From assembly GCA_017521425.1 (NCBI GenBank), contig JAFXCQ010000033.1, forward strand, positions 42,738 through 106,737: a DNA stretch of 64,000 bases, read 5' to 3'. This DNA is from Clostridia bacterium. GTDB taxonomy: Bacteria; Bacillota; Clostridia; Oscillospirales; Acutalibacteraceae. The notes beneath the pieces were generated by a model. It was not told the origin of the DNA. It made no database searches and saw only the letters and a list, made by a program, of their open reading frames with translations. Within the stretch, counting starts at the first letter, position 1; every line of letters begins with the position of its first letter. The position numbers and the translations under genes were made by a program. Below are positions 36,914 to 44,996 of this stretch, one piece after another.

Positions 36914-39126
36914 TAGTCTTCAACACCTTTATTTGTTTTAAAATATACTGTAATTGTCGCACCAAGTTCAGTTTGTGTTCCCGCGTCAATACTCTGACGA
37001 TATGAAACAACCTCACTGTCGAGTGATGCACCCGAAATTTTAATATTAAAGCCTGCATTTACTGCTCTTTCGTTAGCAGAACTTATGCTCAAGCCTTTTA
37101 AATCAGGAACAGTAGCTGTAGTATTTGAAATTTCTTTTTCTGTGTAAAGAATAACAACACCATCAAGTGGAATGTTCTGCCCTTTTAACGGATATTGTGA
37201 AACTACTGAATCACCATTACCGATAATTCTTGCAGTAAAACCTTTATTTTTAAGGGTTGCTTTTGCTTTTTCTACACTCATAGAGTTCACATCAGGTGTA
37301 ACACCATTGAGCTGTGACAACTCTTTTGCAGAATAAACAGGGTCAATATTCATATATTTAAGTGTTTCTTCAATTACTCTACCTGCAACAGGTGCAGCAA
37401 TTGCACCACCACCATGAACATAACCTTGTGGTTCATCTATAACAATAAGAACTGCAATTTTAGGGTCATCTGCAGGCGCACAACCTACAAACGATGCGAT
37501 GTACTCGCCATCTACTGTAAGCTTTTCAGAAGTACCCGTTTTACCCGCAACACGATAGCCTGGTACATAAGCGTTTTTACCCGTACCCTCTGCTACAACC
37601 TTTTCCATCATAGCTAAAACTGCTTCACTTGTAGTTTGGGAAACAACACTTCTTTTTACTGTTGGCTCCGCTTCAAAAACTGTGTTACCATCTTCATCAA
37701 GCATTGATTTAACTATATATGGTTGCATTAAGCTACCACCATTAGCAATAGCAGAAACACCTGTAATCATCTGCATAGCGCTGACCTGGAAGGTCTGACC
37801 GAATGAAGATGAAGAAACCTGTGAAATACCCATATTTTCGAGTGAGTGATATGTAACATCCTTAACAGGAGTTGCTTCACCAGGTAAATCAACATCAGTT
37901 TCTTGCGTAAAACCAAATGCTTCAAAATATTTATAAAATCTTTCAGTACCTAACTTCTGACCTATTGTAACGAAGAACGGGTTACAGGAATTCATTAAGC
38001 CCTCTGCTAATGTCTGGTTACCATGACCACCCGCTTTGTGACAGTGAAGAACATTGTCTGCAACTTTTATAGCACCTGAACAATTGAAGCAATAATCAGG
38101 TGTAACAAGACCCTCTTCGAGTGCCGCTGCTGCAACGAAAACTTTGAAAACCGAACCTGGCTCGTAAGTATCGCTGACAGCTTTATTACGCCACATTGAA
38201 TAGATTTTCGCGTTATATGCCAAATCATATTCTTCTTCGTCTTTAATTTTTGAAAGTTCTTTTAAAACCTCTTCATCAGTTATAACCGTAGGTAAATTCA
38301 AGTCATAATCAGGAAGTGTAGCCATAGCAAGAATTGCGCCTGTTTCTACTTCCATAACAATTCCGTAAGCAGATGCAGCATCATTATCTATAACAGCCTG
38401 ACTAAGACCTTTCTCTAAATAGTGCTGAATAGTTTTATCTAAAGTGAGAACAAGACTTGTGCCTTGCTTCGGGTCATAAGTAGTTTCATAATTGCTTGAC
38501 ATTGCGCTATCCCACGCATCTTTTGCAGTAATCACCCTACCCGCAACACCTGACAATTTATCATTATACATAAGCTCAAGACCTGCTCTGCCTGAATCCT
38601 CAGAGCCTGTAAAGCCTATAATAGTTGAAGCAAAGTTTGAGTATGGGTAATATCTTTTTGTATCAGGGTCTATATTAACTATATCGTATAAATCTGACTC
38701 TTTTATAAATGTTGATATGAGAGTTTTTTCTGTATACTCAATTTTACCTTGTATTTTTACATAGCTATAATCAGAATTTGATATTTTTTTATAAATTCTT
38801 TCTTCGTCAAGCTTTAAAATTTTAGCAAGTGTTGTTGATATAAGCTTTCTTTGTGAATCATCTTTAATTTTTGATGGATTAACATAAACAAGCCACGCAG
38901 AAGCACTTTCTGCAAGAACATTAAAATTGCAATCATATATAATACCACGGTCTGCAGCAATTTCTGTATCACTTAATTGCTGTGACTCGGCTTTTGTTTT
39001 AAGCTCTTCACCTTTAAAAACCTGTAAATAGAACAATCTTACTATATCTGTACCGAAGCCAAAAACGAAAAGAAGAAGTACCGCAATCAATGCACGGACT
39101 TTAAGTTTATTGGTTGATTTTGCCAA
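36913..39126 (-). CDS. class B penicillin-binding protein with PASTA domains (SpoVD/FtsI type)
   Basis: The 737-residue protein has an N-terminal membrane helix, a dimerisation domain (DRGIIYDCNFNVLAES), and a transpeptidase domain with S325-V-F-K328, SCN and K529-T-G. About 130 residues with two PASTA repeats follow (VEKAKATLKNKGF and VPDLKGLSISSANERAVNAGF). It cross-links septal or spore peptidoglycan with the SEDS partner. The frame extends to a GTG at 39159, but TTG 39126 has GGGAGG nine bases upstream and begins MAKSTNKLKVR, so I prefer it. PASTA architecture is shared by SpoVD and some FtsI proteins; which one cannot be decided. Confidence 0.9.
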   Translation of the reverse strand: MAKSTNKLKVRALIAVLLLFVFGFGTDIVRLFYLQVFKGEELKTKAESQQLSDTEIAADRGIIYDCNFNVLAESASAWLVYVNPSKIKDDSQRKLISTTLAKILKLDEERIYKKISNSDYSYVKIQGKIEYTEKTLISTFIKESDLYDIVNIDPDTKRYYPYSNFASTIIGFTGSEDSGRAGLELMYNDKLSGVAGRVITAKDAWDSAMSSNYETTYDPKQGTSLVLTLDKTIQHYLEKGLSQAVIDNDAASAYGIVMEVETGAILAMATLPDYDLNLPTVITDEEVLKELSKIKDEEEYDLAYNAKIYSMWRNKAVSDTYEPGSVFKVFVAAAALEEGLVTPDYCFNCSGAIKVADNVLHCHKAGGHGNQTLAEGLMNSCNPFFVTIGQKLGTERFYKYFEAFGFTQETDVDLPGEATPVKDVTYHSLENMGISQVSSSSFGQTFQVSAMQMITGVSAIANGGSLMQPYIVKSMLDEDGNTVFEAEPTVKRSVVSQTTSEAVLAMMEKVVAEGTGKNAYVPGYRVAGKTGTSEKLTVDGEYIASFVGCAPADDPKIAVLIVIDEPQGYVHGGGAIAAPVAGRVIEETLKYMNIDPVYSAKELSQLNGVTPDVNSMSVEKAKATLKNKGFTARIIGNGDSVVSQYPLKGQNIPLDGVVILYTEKEISNTTATVPDLKGLSISSANERAVNAGFNIKISGASLDSEVVSYRQSIDAGTQTELGATITVYFKTNKGVED

Positions 39127-39190
39127 CTTAAATAACCTCCCAAAACTAATATAAGACACATATCAGGATACTTATTACATAATTATGATT

Positions 39191-39219
39191 AGTATACCAT
39201 ATATAATGCAATATGTAAA
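39191..39219 (-). promoter_or_regulatory. internal promoter ahead of the PASTA PBP gene
   Basis: On the minus strand TTTACA (39219-39214) and TATACT (39196-39191) have a 17-bp spacer. Together with the terminator just upstream it splits the dcw cluster into two transcripts. Confidence 0.7.
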
Positions 39220-39248
39220 GAAATCGACTGTATTTTTTCACAAAAAAA

Positions 39249-39270
39249 GGAGTCGAGTAAGCTCAACTCC
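39249..39270 (-). terminator. terminator after ftsL
   Basis: GGAGT-c-GAG pairs with CTC-a-ACTCC, followed on the minus strand by seven T. Confidence 0.82.
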
Positions 39271-39287
39271 CTAATAATATTTTAAAA

Positions 39288-39926
39288 TCAGAAGATATAT
39301 GCAAATAATGATTTTATTTCTGCGCCAAATTCGCCTTTGCCATCTACTTCTTTATCACCTGCAACAACAAATTCGTCACCCTCAGATAAATCAATATAGG
39401 TTATCTGGTAATTTTCAGCTTTTACCATCCCCAACTTTGTTTCTGCATATTCAATTGCTTTTTGAGAGTCGATCATACCATTAAGTTCTGCGCTGAGTCT
39501 TACTGTTTCACCCTCCTGAATAGCAATTTCGTTCTGAACATCTGCAATCTGTGCATCGAGCTTGTCGCTTTCAACAAACATAAAAAGTCTGACAACAACT
39601 GCAGAAAGAAGACATAATACAATTGCCATAGTTTTTATAAGCAATGGTGAAACTGCCGCTCTTTTACTGTTTCTTACAACAGTATGTTGATATGAATCAA
39701 CAGATTCTACCGCTCTTCTTACAGTACTATTTGCTGTTCTTGTATAATCAACACTTTGTGGTCTGTTTTGTTTTTTTACTGTTTTGTTACTGCTTGTCTT
39801 TTTAGCAGGAGTTCTCTTAACCTGTTGTTTTCTTACAGACTCTGTTTCGCGAACTCTTTTAGTTTCTACAACTTGTGGCTCAAACAATGATAAATCGTAA
39901 GCCGAAGTTTCTCTGTAATTAGTCAT
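39288..39926 (-). CDS. ftsL: FtsL-like cell-division protein
   Basis: The 212-residue protein has a basic, Thr/Lys-rich N-terminal half, one membrane helix at about residues 92-115, and a coiled-coil segment after it (SDKLDAQIADVQNEIAIQEGE) ending in the FtsL-type IEYAETKLGMVKAENYQITYIDL. Such proteins scaffold FtsQ/DivIB and the septal PBP. The N-terminal extension is longer than the ~120-residue Bacillus FtsL. Identification rests on layout and on its place directly after rsmH. Confidence 0.78.
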   Translation of the reverse strand: MTNYRETSAYDLSLFEPQVVETKRVRETESVRKQQVKRTPAKKTSSNKTVKKQNRPQSVDYTRTANSTVRRAVESVDSYQHTVVRNSKRAAVSPLLIKTMAIVLCLLSAVVVRLFMFVESDKLDAQIADVQNEIAIQEGETVRLSAELNGMIDSQKAIEYAETKLGMVKAENYQITYIDLSEGDEFVVAGDKEVDGKGEFGAEIKSLFAYIF

Positions 39927-39938
39927 TTTAATAACCCC

Positions 39939-40862
39939 TTATATCTTTAACGCGGTGCGAAGCTTTGCACTGCGACTTCTTTTATTGTTGTCTAATTCCT
40001 TTTTCCCTGCTTTTACACCACCGCTTTTAACTATTGCCTTTGGTGTTTTTCCGCATACGCAAACAGGAAAATCTTTAGGACAGGTGCAACCTTGTTTAAG
40101 AGTTGCAAAATAATCTTTCACAATTTTATCTTCTAATGAATGGAATGTAATTATTGCAAGCACGCCATCTTTGTTAAGTAAACCGAACATATCCGGCAAA
40201 ACATCTTTTAATCCATCCAATTCATTATTAACTTCAATTCTTATTGCCTGAAAAGTTTTTCGTGCGGGATGCCCGTCGCGTTTGAACTTTGCAGGAATTG
40301 AATCTGAAATAATATCACTCAACTGAAATGTTGTTGTAATTTCTTGTTTTTCTCTCGCTTTGACAATGTTCGAAGCAATTTTTTTTGCAAATTTTTCCTC
40401 ACCGTAATTTGTAATTATACGACAAAGCTCATTTTCAGAGTATGTATTAACTACATCCTTTGCACTAAGACCTGTTTTACTCATTCTCATATCAAGCAAA
40501 GCATCATTATGGAATGAGAAGCCTCTTTCAGCAGTATCAAGCTGAAAACTACTGACACCTAAATCAGCAACTATACCATCAACTTTGAAAACGTCAAGTG
40601 CTTCAAGACAAAACTTAATGTTACTGTAATTATCGTGGATAATTGTTACTCTTTCATCACCCTTGAATCTCTCTGTTAAAACAGAGATTGCATCAGGGTC
40701 ACGGTCAAACAAATACATTTTTCCGTTCTCGTTAAGATGTGAAAGAATTTCAGCTGAATGTCCACCGCCACCTGCGGTACAGTCAACATAAACACCATCC
40801 GGTTTAATATTAAGTGCATCAACAGATTCTTGAAGAAGAACCGAAATATGATTAAATTCCAT
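39939..40862 (-). CDS. rsmH: 16S rRNA (cytosine(1402)-N4)-methyltransferase RsmH
   Basis: The 307-residue protein has the SAM-binding VDCTAGGGGHSAEIL near residue 26, ADLGVSSFQLDTAERGFSF, and the conserved HPARKTFQAIRIEVNNEL and ITFHSLEDKIVKDYF. It methylates C1402 in the ribosomal P site. Position directly after mraZ is universal for this gene. Confidence 0.96.
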   Translation of the reverse strand: MEFNHISVLLQESVDALNIKPDGVYVDCTAGGGGHSAEILSHLNENGKMYLFDRDPDAISVLTERFKGDERVTIIHDNYSNIKFCLEALDVFKVDGIVADLGVSSFQLDTAERGFSFHNDALLDMRMSKTGLSAKDVVNTYSENELCRIITNYGEEKFAKKIASNIVKAREKQEITTTFQLSDIISDSIPAKFKRDGHPARKTFQAIRIEVNNELDGLKDVLPDMFGLLNKDGVLAIITFHSLEDKIVKDYFATLKQGCTCPKDFPVCVCGKTPKAIVKSGGVKAGKKELDNNKRSRSAKLRTALKI

Positions 40863-40880
40863 ATCAATTCTCCTTATAAA

Positions 40881-41315
40881 TTAAAATCTGATTTCAATTT
40901 CAGTTTCGTTAAGGCAATCTTTAAAAGTTTCTTCCTCTTTATCCCACTCTTCTTGTGCCCAAACTTCAATTCTGCTTGAAACACCAACTATAACAACATC
41001 TTTAATAATGTTTGCATATTCTTTGAAGTTCTGGTTGAGAGTAATTCTACCTGTTTTATCAAGCTCAACAGGAATAGCTGCGTGAAGAAGCGCTCTTTGT
41101 AAATGTCTTGATTTTGGTGATGGCGGAAGATTATCTATCTCACGGCAAATTTCTTCCCAACGTTCTTCTGTATAAATATAAATACATTTTGCTTCATCAG
41201 GTGAACGAAAAAGAATTATTCTGTCGCCAAGTTCAGAACGAAGCTGTGCCGGAATAATAAAACGATTCTTTGCATCTATGCTATGAAAATATGTACCAAA
41301 GCTCATTTCCGACAC
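40881..41315 (-). CDS. mraZ: transcriptional regulator MraZ
   Basis: The 144-residue protein has two AbrB-like SpoVT half-domains: GTYFHSIDAKNRFIIPAQLRSELG and IPVELDKTGRITLNQNFKEYANI, each with the D-x-K-x-R DNA-contact motif. MraZ binds TGGG-type repeats in its own promoter and controls the dcw cluster. Four such repeats lie in the promoter here. Confidence 0.95.
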   Translation of the reverse strand: MSEMSFGTYFHSIDAKNRFIIPAQLRSELGDRIILFRSPDEAKCIYIYTEERWEEICREIDNLPPSPKSRHLQRALLHAAIPVELDKTGRITLNQNFKEYANIIKDVVIVGVSSRIEVWAQEEWDKEEETFKDCLNETEIEIRF

Positions 41316-41378
41316 CTACCTTTCTGAATTTGAAAATTCCCCACTTTCTGGGTTTTCGAGTCACTTTATGGGAATTTG

Positions 41379-41423
41379 CCCCACCGTGTTCCCATTATAC
41401 TCCCCATCACCCCCATTTGTCAA
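41379..41423 (-). promoter_or_regulatory. mraZ promoter with overlapping TGGG repeats (candidate MraZ boxes)
   Basis: On the minus strand TTGACA (41423-41418) and TATAAT (41399-41394) are consensus hexamers with an 18-bp spacer. Four TGGG(G) direct repeats, ending on plus positions 41383, 41394, 41406 and 41415, are 9-12 bp apart and overlap both promoter elements. The 10-bp period known for Escherichia coli MraZ boxes is only roughly kept. Confidence 0.6.
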
Positions 41424-41453
41424 TACATTTTCAAAACTTTTTCAATAAAAAAT

Positions 41454-41487
41454 GACCGAATTGAACTTATAAAAGTCCAATTCGGTC
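41454..41487 (-). terminator. terminator of the pncB/condensation-protein transcript
   Basis: GACCGAATTG-a-ACTT pairs with AAGT-c-CAATTCGGTC, followed on the minus strand by ATTTTTTATT. Confidence 0.85.
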
Positions 41488-41526
41488 AAAAACGACAAAA
41501 GTGTTGATTTTATTAAGTTTTCGTGA

Positions 41527-42813
41527 TTAGATTTGTTTCAGAAGAGAAACAAAACAGTTAAGTAAATTTTGGATTTTTTCATCTGAAAAAACACTCTTTT
41601 CCCACTCTATATACAGCGTGTTTTTCTCGCCCATAACGAGTGAAAAAGTTACACATTGATTTGATTTGTGGGGTTCATTTACTAAAATGTGGGTGAAAGT
41701 GGAGAGCTTCTCCCAAGTCTTCTGCTTGAGATTATATGAAGAAAATCCCAAAAGAAATTTTTGCTCACAACCATAAAGAGTTGCAAGTTTTTTTGTAGGC
41801 TTGCCCTTAAACAAACCCGCTTTGTACATAAACATTGAATCAAGAAAAGCAGGCTCTAACTTACCAAGGAACATTTCATTATAAAATGCACTGAAGCATT
41901 CAGAAAACTTCTTATAATATGTTTTATGAAACTCTTTTGCCTGTTCAGTTAAATTACCCTGCTTGCCCGACAATTCAAGTGCCGTTGTTCCGTTGAATGC
42001 ACCAACTGAATAAGAAGCCCTGTCAACAAAATAAGGTCTTCTATCAAGTGTCATATTCATTTTGATTGATTTATCTTTCGGCTTATTTTCATTCGAAAAA
42101 GCCTTAAACAAGGCAAACGCAACAAGTGATGAAGCATCAACCTTTAACTCTTTACTTTTCTCGGTAAGCAAGGCGGTCAATTCATCCGAGAAAACAAAAT
42201 CTGTATTTTTAAATCCAGTATAATTCTGCCAAAACTTTTCTTTCGCCCTTTTGTAATCCTCAACAGTAAACCTATTACTCTTTATAAGCCAGTCGTTATT
42301 AAGGACCTCTGTTACCTTATCGGCAACAAAGGATTCTGCTTCAAGTGGAATTTCTGCTTCTGTTTTAAAAAGCTTTATTTTTTCAGGCTCAACAGAAACA
42401 GTTTCTTTATTATAGTATGCCAAAAGCTGCTTTACTAAAACAAGAAGAGATTTAGCATCAGAAACAACAGTATGAGAAAACACAACAAGTGTATTTTTAT
42501 TAAGTACATAAAACTCGAATAATTTCTCCCAGAAATTAAGACCTTGCGTTTTTTTGTCATCCACAAGCTCATCCACATCAGCTTCTGCGAAAATAAATTC
42601 GGGCTCTACCCTTTCAGGATGAAGAATTGCTTCTGAATTTTCTGAAAGTTCTATTTGCGAAGTAATTAAAGGTTGTTTCACAGAAAGCATCTTGAGAGCT
42701 TTCTGTAATTCTTTTTCATTAAATTCTTCTTTATATTCACCAACAAATGTCACTACATTCTGAAAATCAAAAAGACGACATCTTGAAAGACCAATTTTAT
42801 AATTTGTAGTCAT
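41527..42813 (-). CDS. condensation-domain-like protein with altered active site
   Basis: The 428-residue protein looks like a stand-alone member of the CoA-dependent acyltransferase / NRPS condensation-domain superfamily. The site normally HHxxxDG reads H114-T-V-V-S-D119-A, so the second, catalytic His is Thr while Asp is kept. A second family landmark, RRPYFVDRASYSVGAFNG near residue 255, matches the R-R-P and V-G-x-F-x-N strand of C domains. There is no adenylation or carrier domain, and no biosynthetic cluster nearby. It follows pncB by 11 bp with GGGTG before its ATG. Function unknown; the superfamily call is by motif only. Confidence 0.6.
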   Translation of the reverse strand: MTTNYKIGLSRCRLFDFQNVVTFVGEYKEEFNEKELQKALKMLSVKQPLITSQIELSENSEAILHPERVEPEFIFAEADVDELVDDKKTQGLNFWEKLFEFYVLNKNTLVVFSHTVVSDAKSLLVLVKQLLAYYNKETVSVEPEKIKLFKTEAEIPLEAESFVADKVTEVLNNDWLIKSNRFTVEDYKRAKEKFWQNYTGFKNTDFVFSDELTALLTEKSKELKVDASSLVAFALFKAFSNENKPKDKSIKMNMTLDRRPYFVDRASYSVGAFNGTTALELSGKQGNLTEQAKEFHKTYYKKFSECFSAFYNEMFLGKLEPAFLDSMFMYKAGLFKGKPTKKLATLYGCEQKFLLGFSSYNLKQKTWEKLSTFTHILVNEPHKSNQCVTFSLVMGEKNTLYIEWEKSVFSDEKIQNLLNCFVSLLKQI

Positions 42814-42824
42814 CAGTTCACCCT

Positions 42825-44261
42825 TTAAAATTTTGAATTTTTCTCAATTAAGCTTTGCTTGATACCCCAGAGCTTACCAGAGAAATCAACATAATATTTA
42901 TGTGGATTTTCAAATCTTGTAACCTCATCCCAGAGAGTTGATACCTGTTCAATACAATATGAACGAATTTCTTCAAGAGATGGTGAAGTGTACACGCAAC
43001 CACCATCTTTAAAAATAGTAACAAGTAATTCTCTTGCAACAAAGTTATCAACGGTTTTTCTTTTCCATGTAAAGTCAGGGTCGAAAAGAGAATATGTTTT
43101 TTCGTTATCAATACTCTCATCAGAAAGTGTAAGAACATCTGCTATCGCTTTACCAGATTCCATATCAAAAAGACGCCACACGCGTTTAGAACAAGGTGTA
43201 GTAATTTTGTTTACATTATTACTTACCATAATCGCAGGTATTCTCTCACCATTTTTTTCAGTTTCACAAAGCTTATAAACACCATCTAATACCGGTGATG
43301 ATTCTGAGGTTATAAGCTTTTCACCAACAATGAAACCATCAATTTTAGCCCCTTGGTTAATCATATCCTTAATGAGAATTTCATCAAGTGAGTTTGAAGC
43401 ATAAATATCACAATCCGGGAAGCCTGCTTCATCTAAAATTCTTCTTGCTCTTTTAGAGAGATATGTCATATCACCACTATCTATTATAATACCCGCCGGG
43501 CGTAAGCCTTTTGGTACAAGGACAGAATTAAAGGCTTCAACTGCGTTTTTCACACCACTATCTAATGTGTCATAAGTGTCAACCAAAAGCATTCCATCTT
43601 CACCGTGCTCTTCAAGATATATTTTAAATGCTTCTAATTCATCGTCGAAAAGCTGTACCCAACTATGACTCATTGGTGACGCAGATGGTATTTTAAATTG
43701 TTTAGTTGCATTATAAAGAGTCGTTGCAGAAACACCACCAATGTAAGCTGCTCTTGCACCAAGAATTGCTGAATCAAAGCCATGAGCACGTCTTGCGCCC
43801 ATTTCAATAACCCTTTTTCCTTGTGCCGCTCTAACAACACGGTTAGCTTTTGTAGCAACAAGTGTCTGGTGATTTATTATATTTAAAACTAAGGTTTCAA
43901 TTATCTGTGCTTCAATTACAGGTCCGCAGATTTTAACGATAGGTTCATTAGGAAAAACAGGTGTACCTTCAGGAACCGCGTAAACATCGCAAGAAAATTT
44001 AAAATTACTCAAATAATCAATAAGTGCTTGTGAAAAACCATTTTCTTTTAATTCTTCGAGCGTTTCATTTGAAAAACTGATTCTTTTAAGTTCTTCAATA
44101 AGACACTCAAGACCTGACATAATAACAAAACCGCCATTGTCGGGGATTTCTCTGAAAAACACATCATACACAACATGCGTATTATGAGCATTTGCAGAAA
44201 GTAACCCCTCTGCCATTGTAAGACAACTATAATCCACAAAAAAATCTTTTTTATTGTTCAA
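42825..44261 (-). CDS. pncB: nicotinate phosphoribosyltransferase
   Basis: The 478-residue protein makes nicotinate mononucleotide from nicotinate and PRPP in NAD salvage. Visible are the N-terminal DYSCLTMAEGLL, EMGARRAHGFDSAILGARAAYIGGVSATT near residue 155, the catalytic-His region SPMSHSWVQLFDDE, and VDTYDTLDSG. The TTG start is behind GGTGA. It is the first gene of a two-gene transcript with the condensation-like gene and is divergent from the XRE regulator. Confidence 0.93.
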   Translation of the reverse strand: MNNKKDFFVDYSCLTMAEGLLSANAHNTHVVYDVFFREIPDNGGFVIMSGLECLIEELKRISFSNETLEELKENGFSQALIDYLSNFKFSCDVYAVPEGTPVFPNEPIVKICGPVIEAQIIETLVLNIINHQTLVATKANRVVRAAQGKRVIEMGARRAHGFDSAILGARAAYIGGVSATTLYNATKQFKIPSASPMSHSWVQLFDDELEAFKIYLEEHGEDGMLLVDTYDTLDSGVKNAVEAFNSVLVPKGLRPAGIIIDSGDMTYLSKRARRILDEAGFPDCDIYASNSLDEILIKDMINQGAKIDGFIVGEKLITSESSPVLDGVYKLCETEKNGERIPAIMVSNNVNKITTPCSKRVWRLFDMESGKAIADVLTLSDESIDNEKTYSLFDPDFTWKRKTVDNFVARELLVTIFKDGGCVYTSPSLEEIRSYCIEQVSTLWDEVTRFENPHKYYVDFSGKLWGIKQSLIEKNSKF

Positions 44262-44444
44262 TTCTTTTCACCGTCACCTTTTTGAAAGTTATATTATATA
44301 TATTATAGTATTCTCTGCCATTTATTTTAACATACTATTTTGTTGTTATCAAACATTTTAACTTTCCAAACAGTAAAAAATATGCACTATTTTTTGTTTT
44401 ATTTTCACAATATTCATAAATTTATTTTTTCTCATTAAAATATC

Positions 44445-44474
44445 TTTACAGAAATAAAATAGTATGATACTATT
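44445..44474 (+). promoter_or_regulatory. promoter of the XRE gene with overlapping 17-bp palindrome (candidate operator)
   Basis: TTTACA (44445-44450), 17-bp spacer and TACTAT (44468-44473) form a promoter. AATAGTATGATACTATT (44458-44474) is a perfect odd palindrome covering the -10 and part of the spacer. Half-site-like ATAGTAT and ATACTAT words also occur at about 44,304 and 44,333, nearer pncB. The rest of the 360-bp gap is AT-rich. Confidence 0.5.
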
Positions 44475-44515
44475 AAACCAAGATGAGAGATTTGATTTAT
44501 ATTTGATGATTATTT

Positions 44516-44572
44516 CTTCGTAAAACTTTATATTTTTTTACGAAGTTGTGAGTGTTTGCTCACTCACTATTT
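44516..44572 (+). promoter_or_regulatory. tandem hairpins in the leader of the XRE gene
   Basis: CTTCGTAAAA (44516-44525) pairs with TTTTACGAAG (44536-44545). Directly after it GTGAGTG (44548-44554) pairs with CACTCAC (44561-44567), followed by TATTTTT, which resembles a weak terminator. The purpose is unknown; attenuation or mRNA stabilisation are options. Confidence 0.45.
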
Positions 44573-44621
44573 TTACCCACGCACTCTACAGAAATACAAA
44601 AGTGAAAGTGAGGAAATCTCA

Positions 44622-44867
44622 ATGAGAATCAGGAAACAGCCCCTCGGTGACCGTAATATTTGCGGTAAAAAGGTAGAAGCAAGACGCAAAGAAATTGGTA
44701 TGAAACAAAAAGATTTACTTACTCAATTACAAATTCGTGGCGTTGACCTTAATGCTTCGGGTCTTTCAAAATTAGAAGGTCAGCTTCGTTCAGTTTCAGA
44801 TTTTGAAATTGTTGCTTTAGCAGAAGTACTTAACACAAATGTCAGCTGGCTTTTAGATGTTGAATAA
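44622..44867 (+). CDS. XRE-family helix-turn-helix regulator
   Basis: The 81-residue single-domain DNA-binding protein has the HTH core KKVEARRKEIGMKQKDLLTQL ... ASGLSKLEGQLRSVSDFEIVALAEVLNTNVSWLL. It has no extra ligand or protease domain. The open frame runs 22 codons further up, through the leader hairpin, so ATG 44622, which follows GAGGAAA, is the likely start. It may bind the palindrome at its own promoter. Neighbours pncB and dpaAB are possible targets by position only. Confidence 0.82.
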   Translation: MRIRKQPLGDRNICGKKVEARRKEIGMKQKDLLTQLQIRGVDLNASGLSKLEGQLRSVSDFEIVALAEVLNTNVSWLLDVE

Positions 44868-44903
44868 ATTTGCTATTTCTCCCCCTTTAATATAACCCCC
44901 TTA

Positions 44904-44946
44904 AAAAGAACTTGTCTGCCTCCCCGGCAGGCTTGTTCTTTTTTTG
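44904..44946 (+). terminator. terminator of the XRE gene
   Basis: AAAGAAC-tt-GTCTGCC pairs with GGCAGGC-tt-GTTCTTT around a short loop, followed by a run of T. Confidence 0.9.
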
Positions 44947-44996
44947 TAACCATCATTTCCTTTCTGAATACTATATAACGAGAGGATTGATATTTT

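Noticed and set aside
44949..44975. Possible SigK promoter (AC-N16-AATACTATA) before dpaA
   Set aside because: It fits the SigK pattern loosely, but the transcript would begin at the ribosome site, leaving no usable leader.
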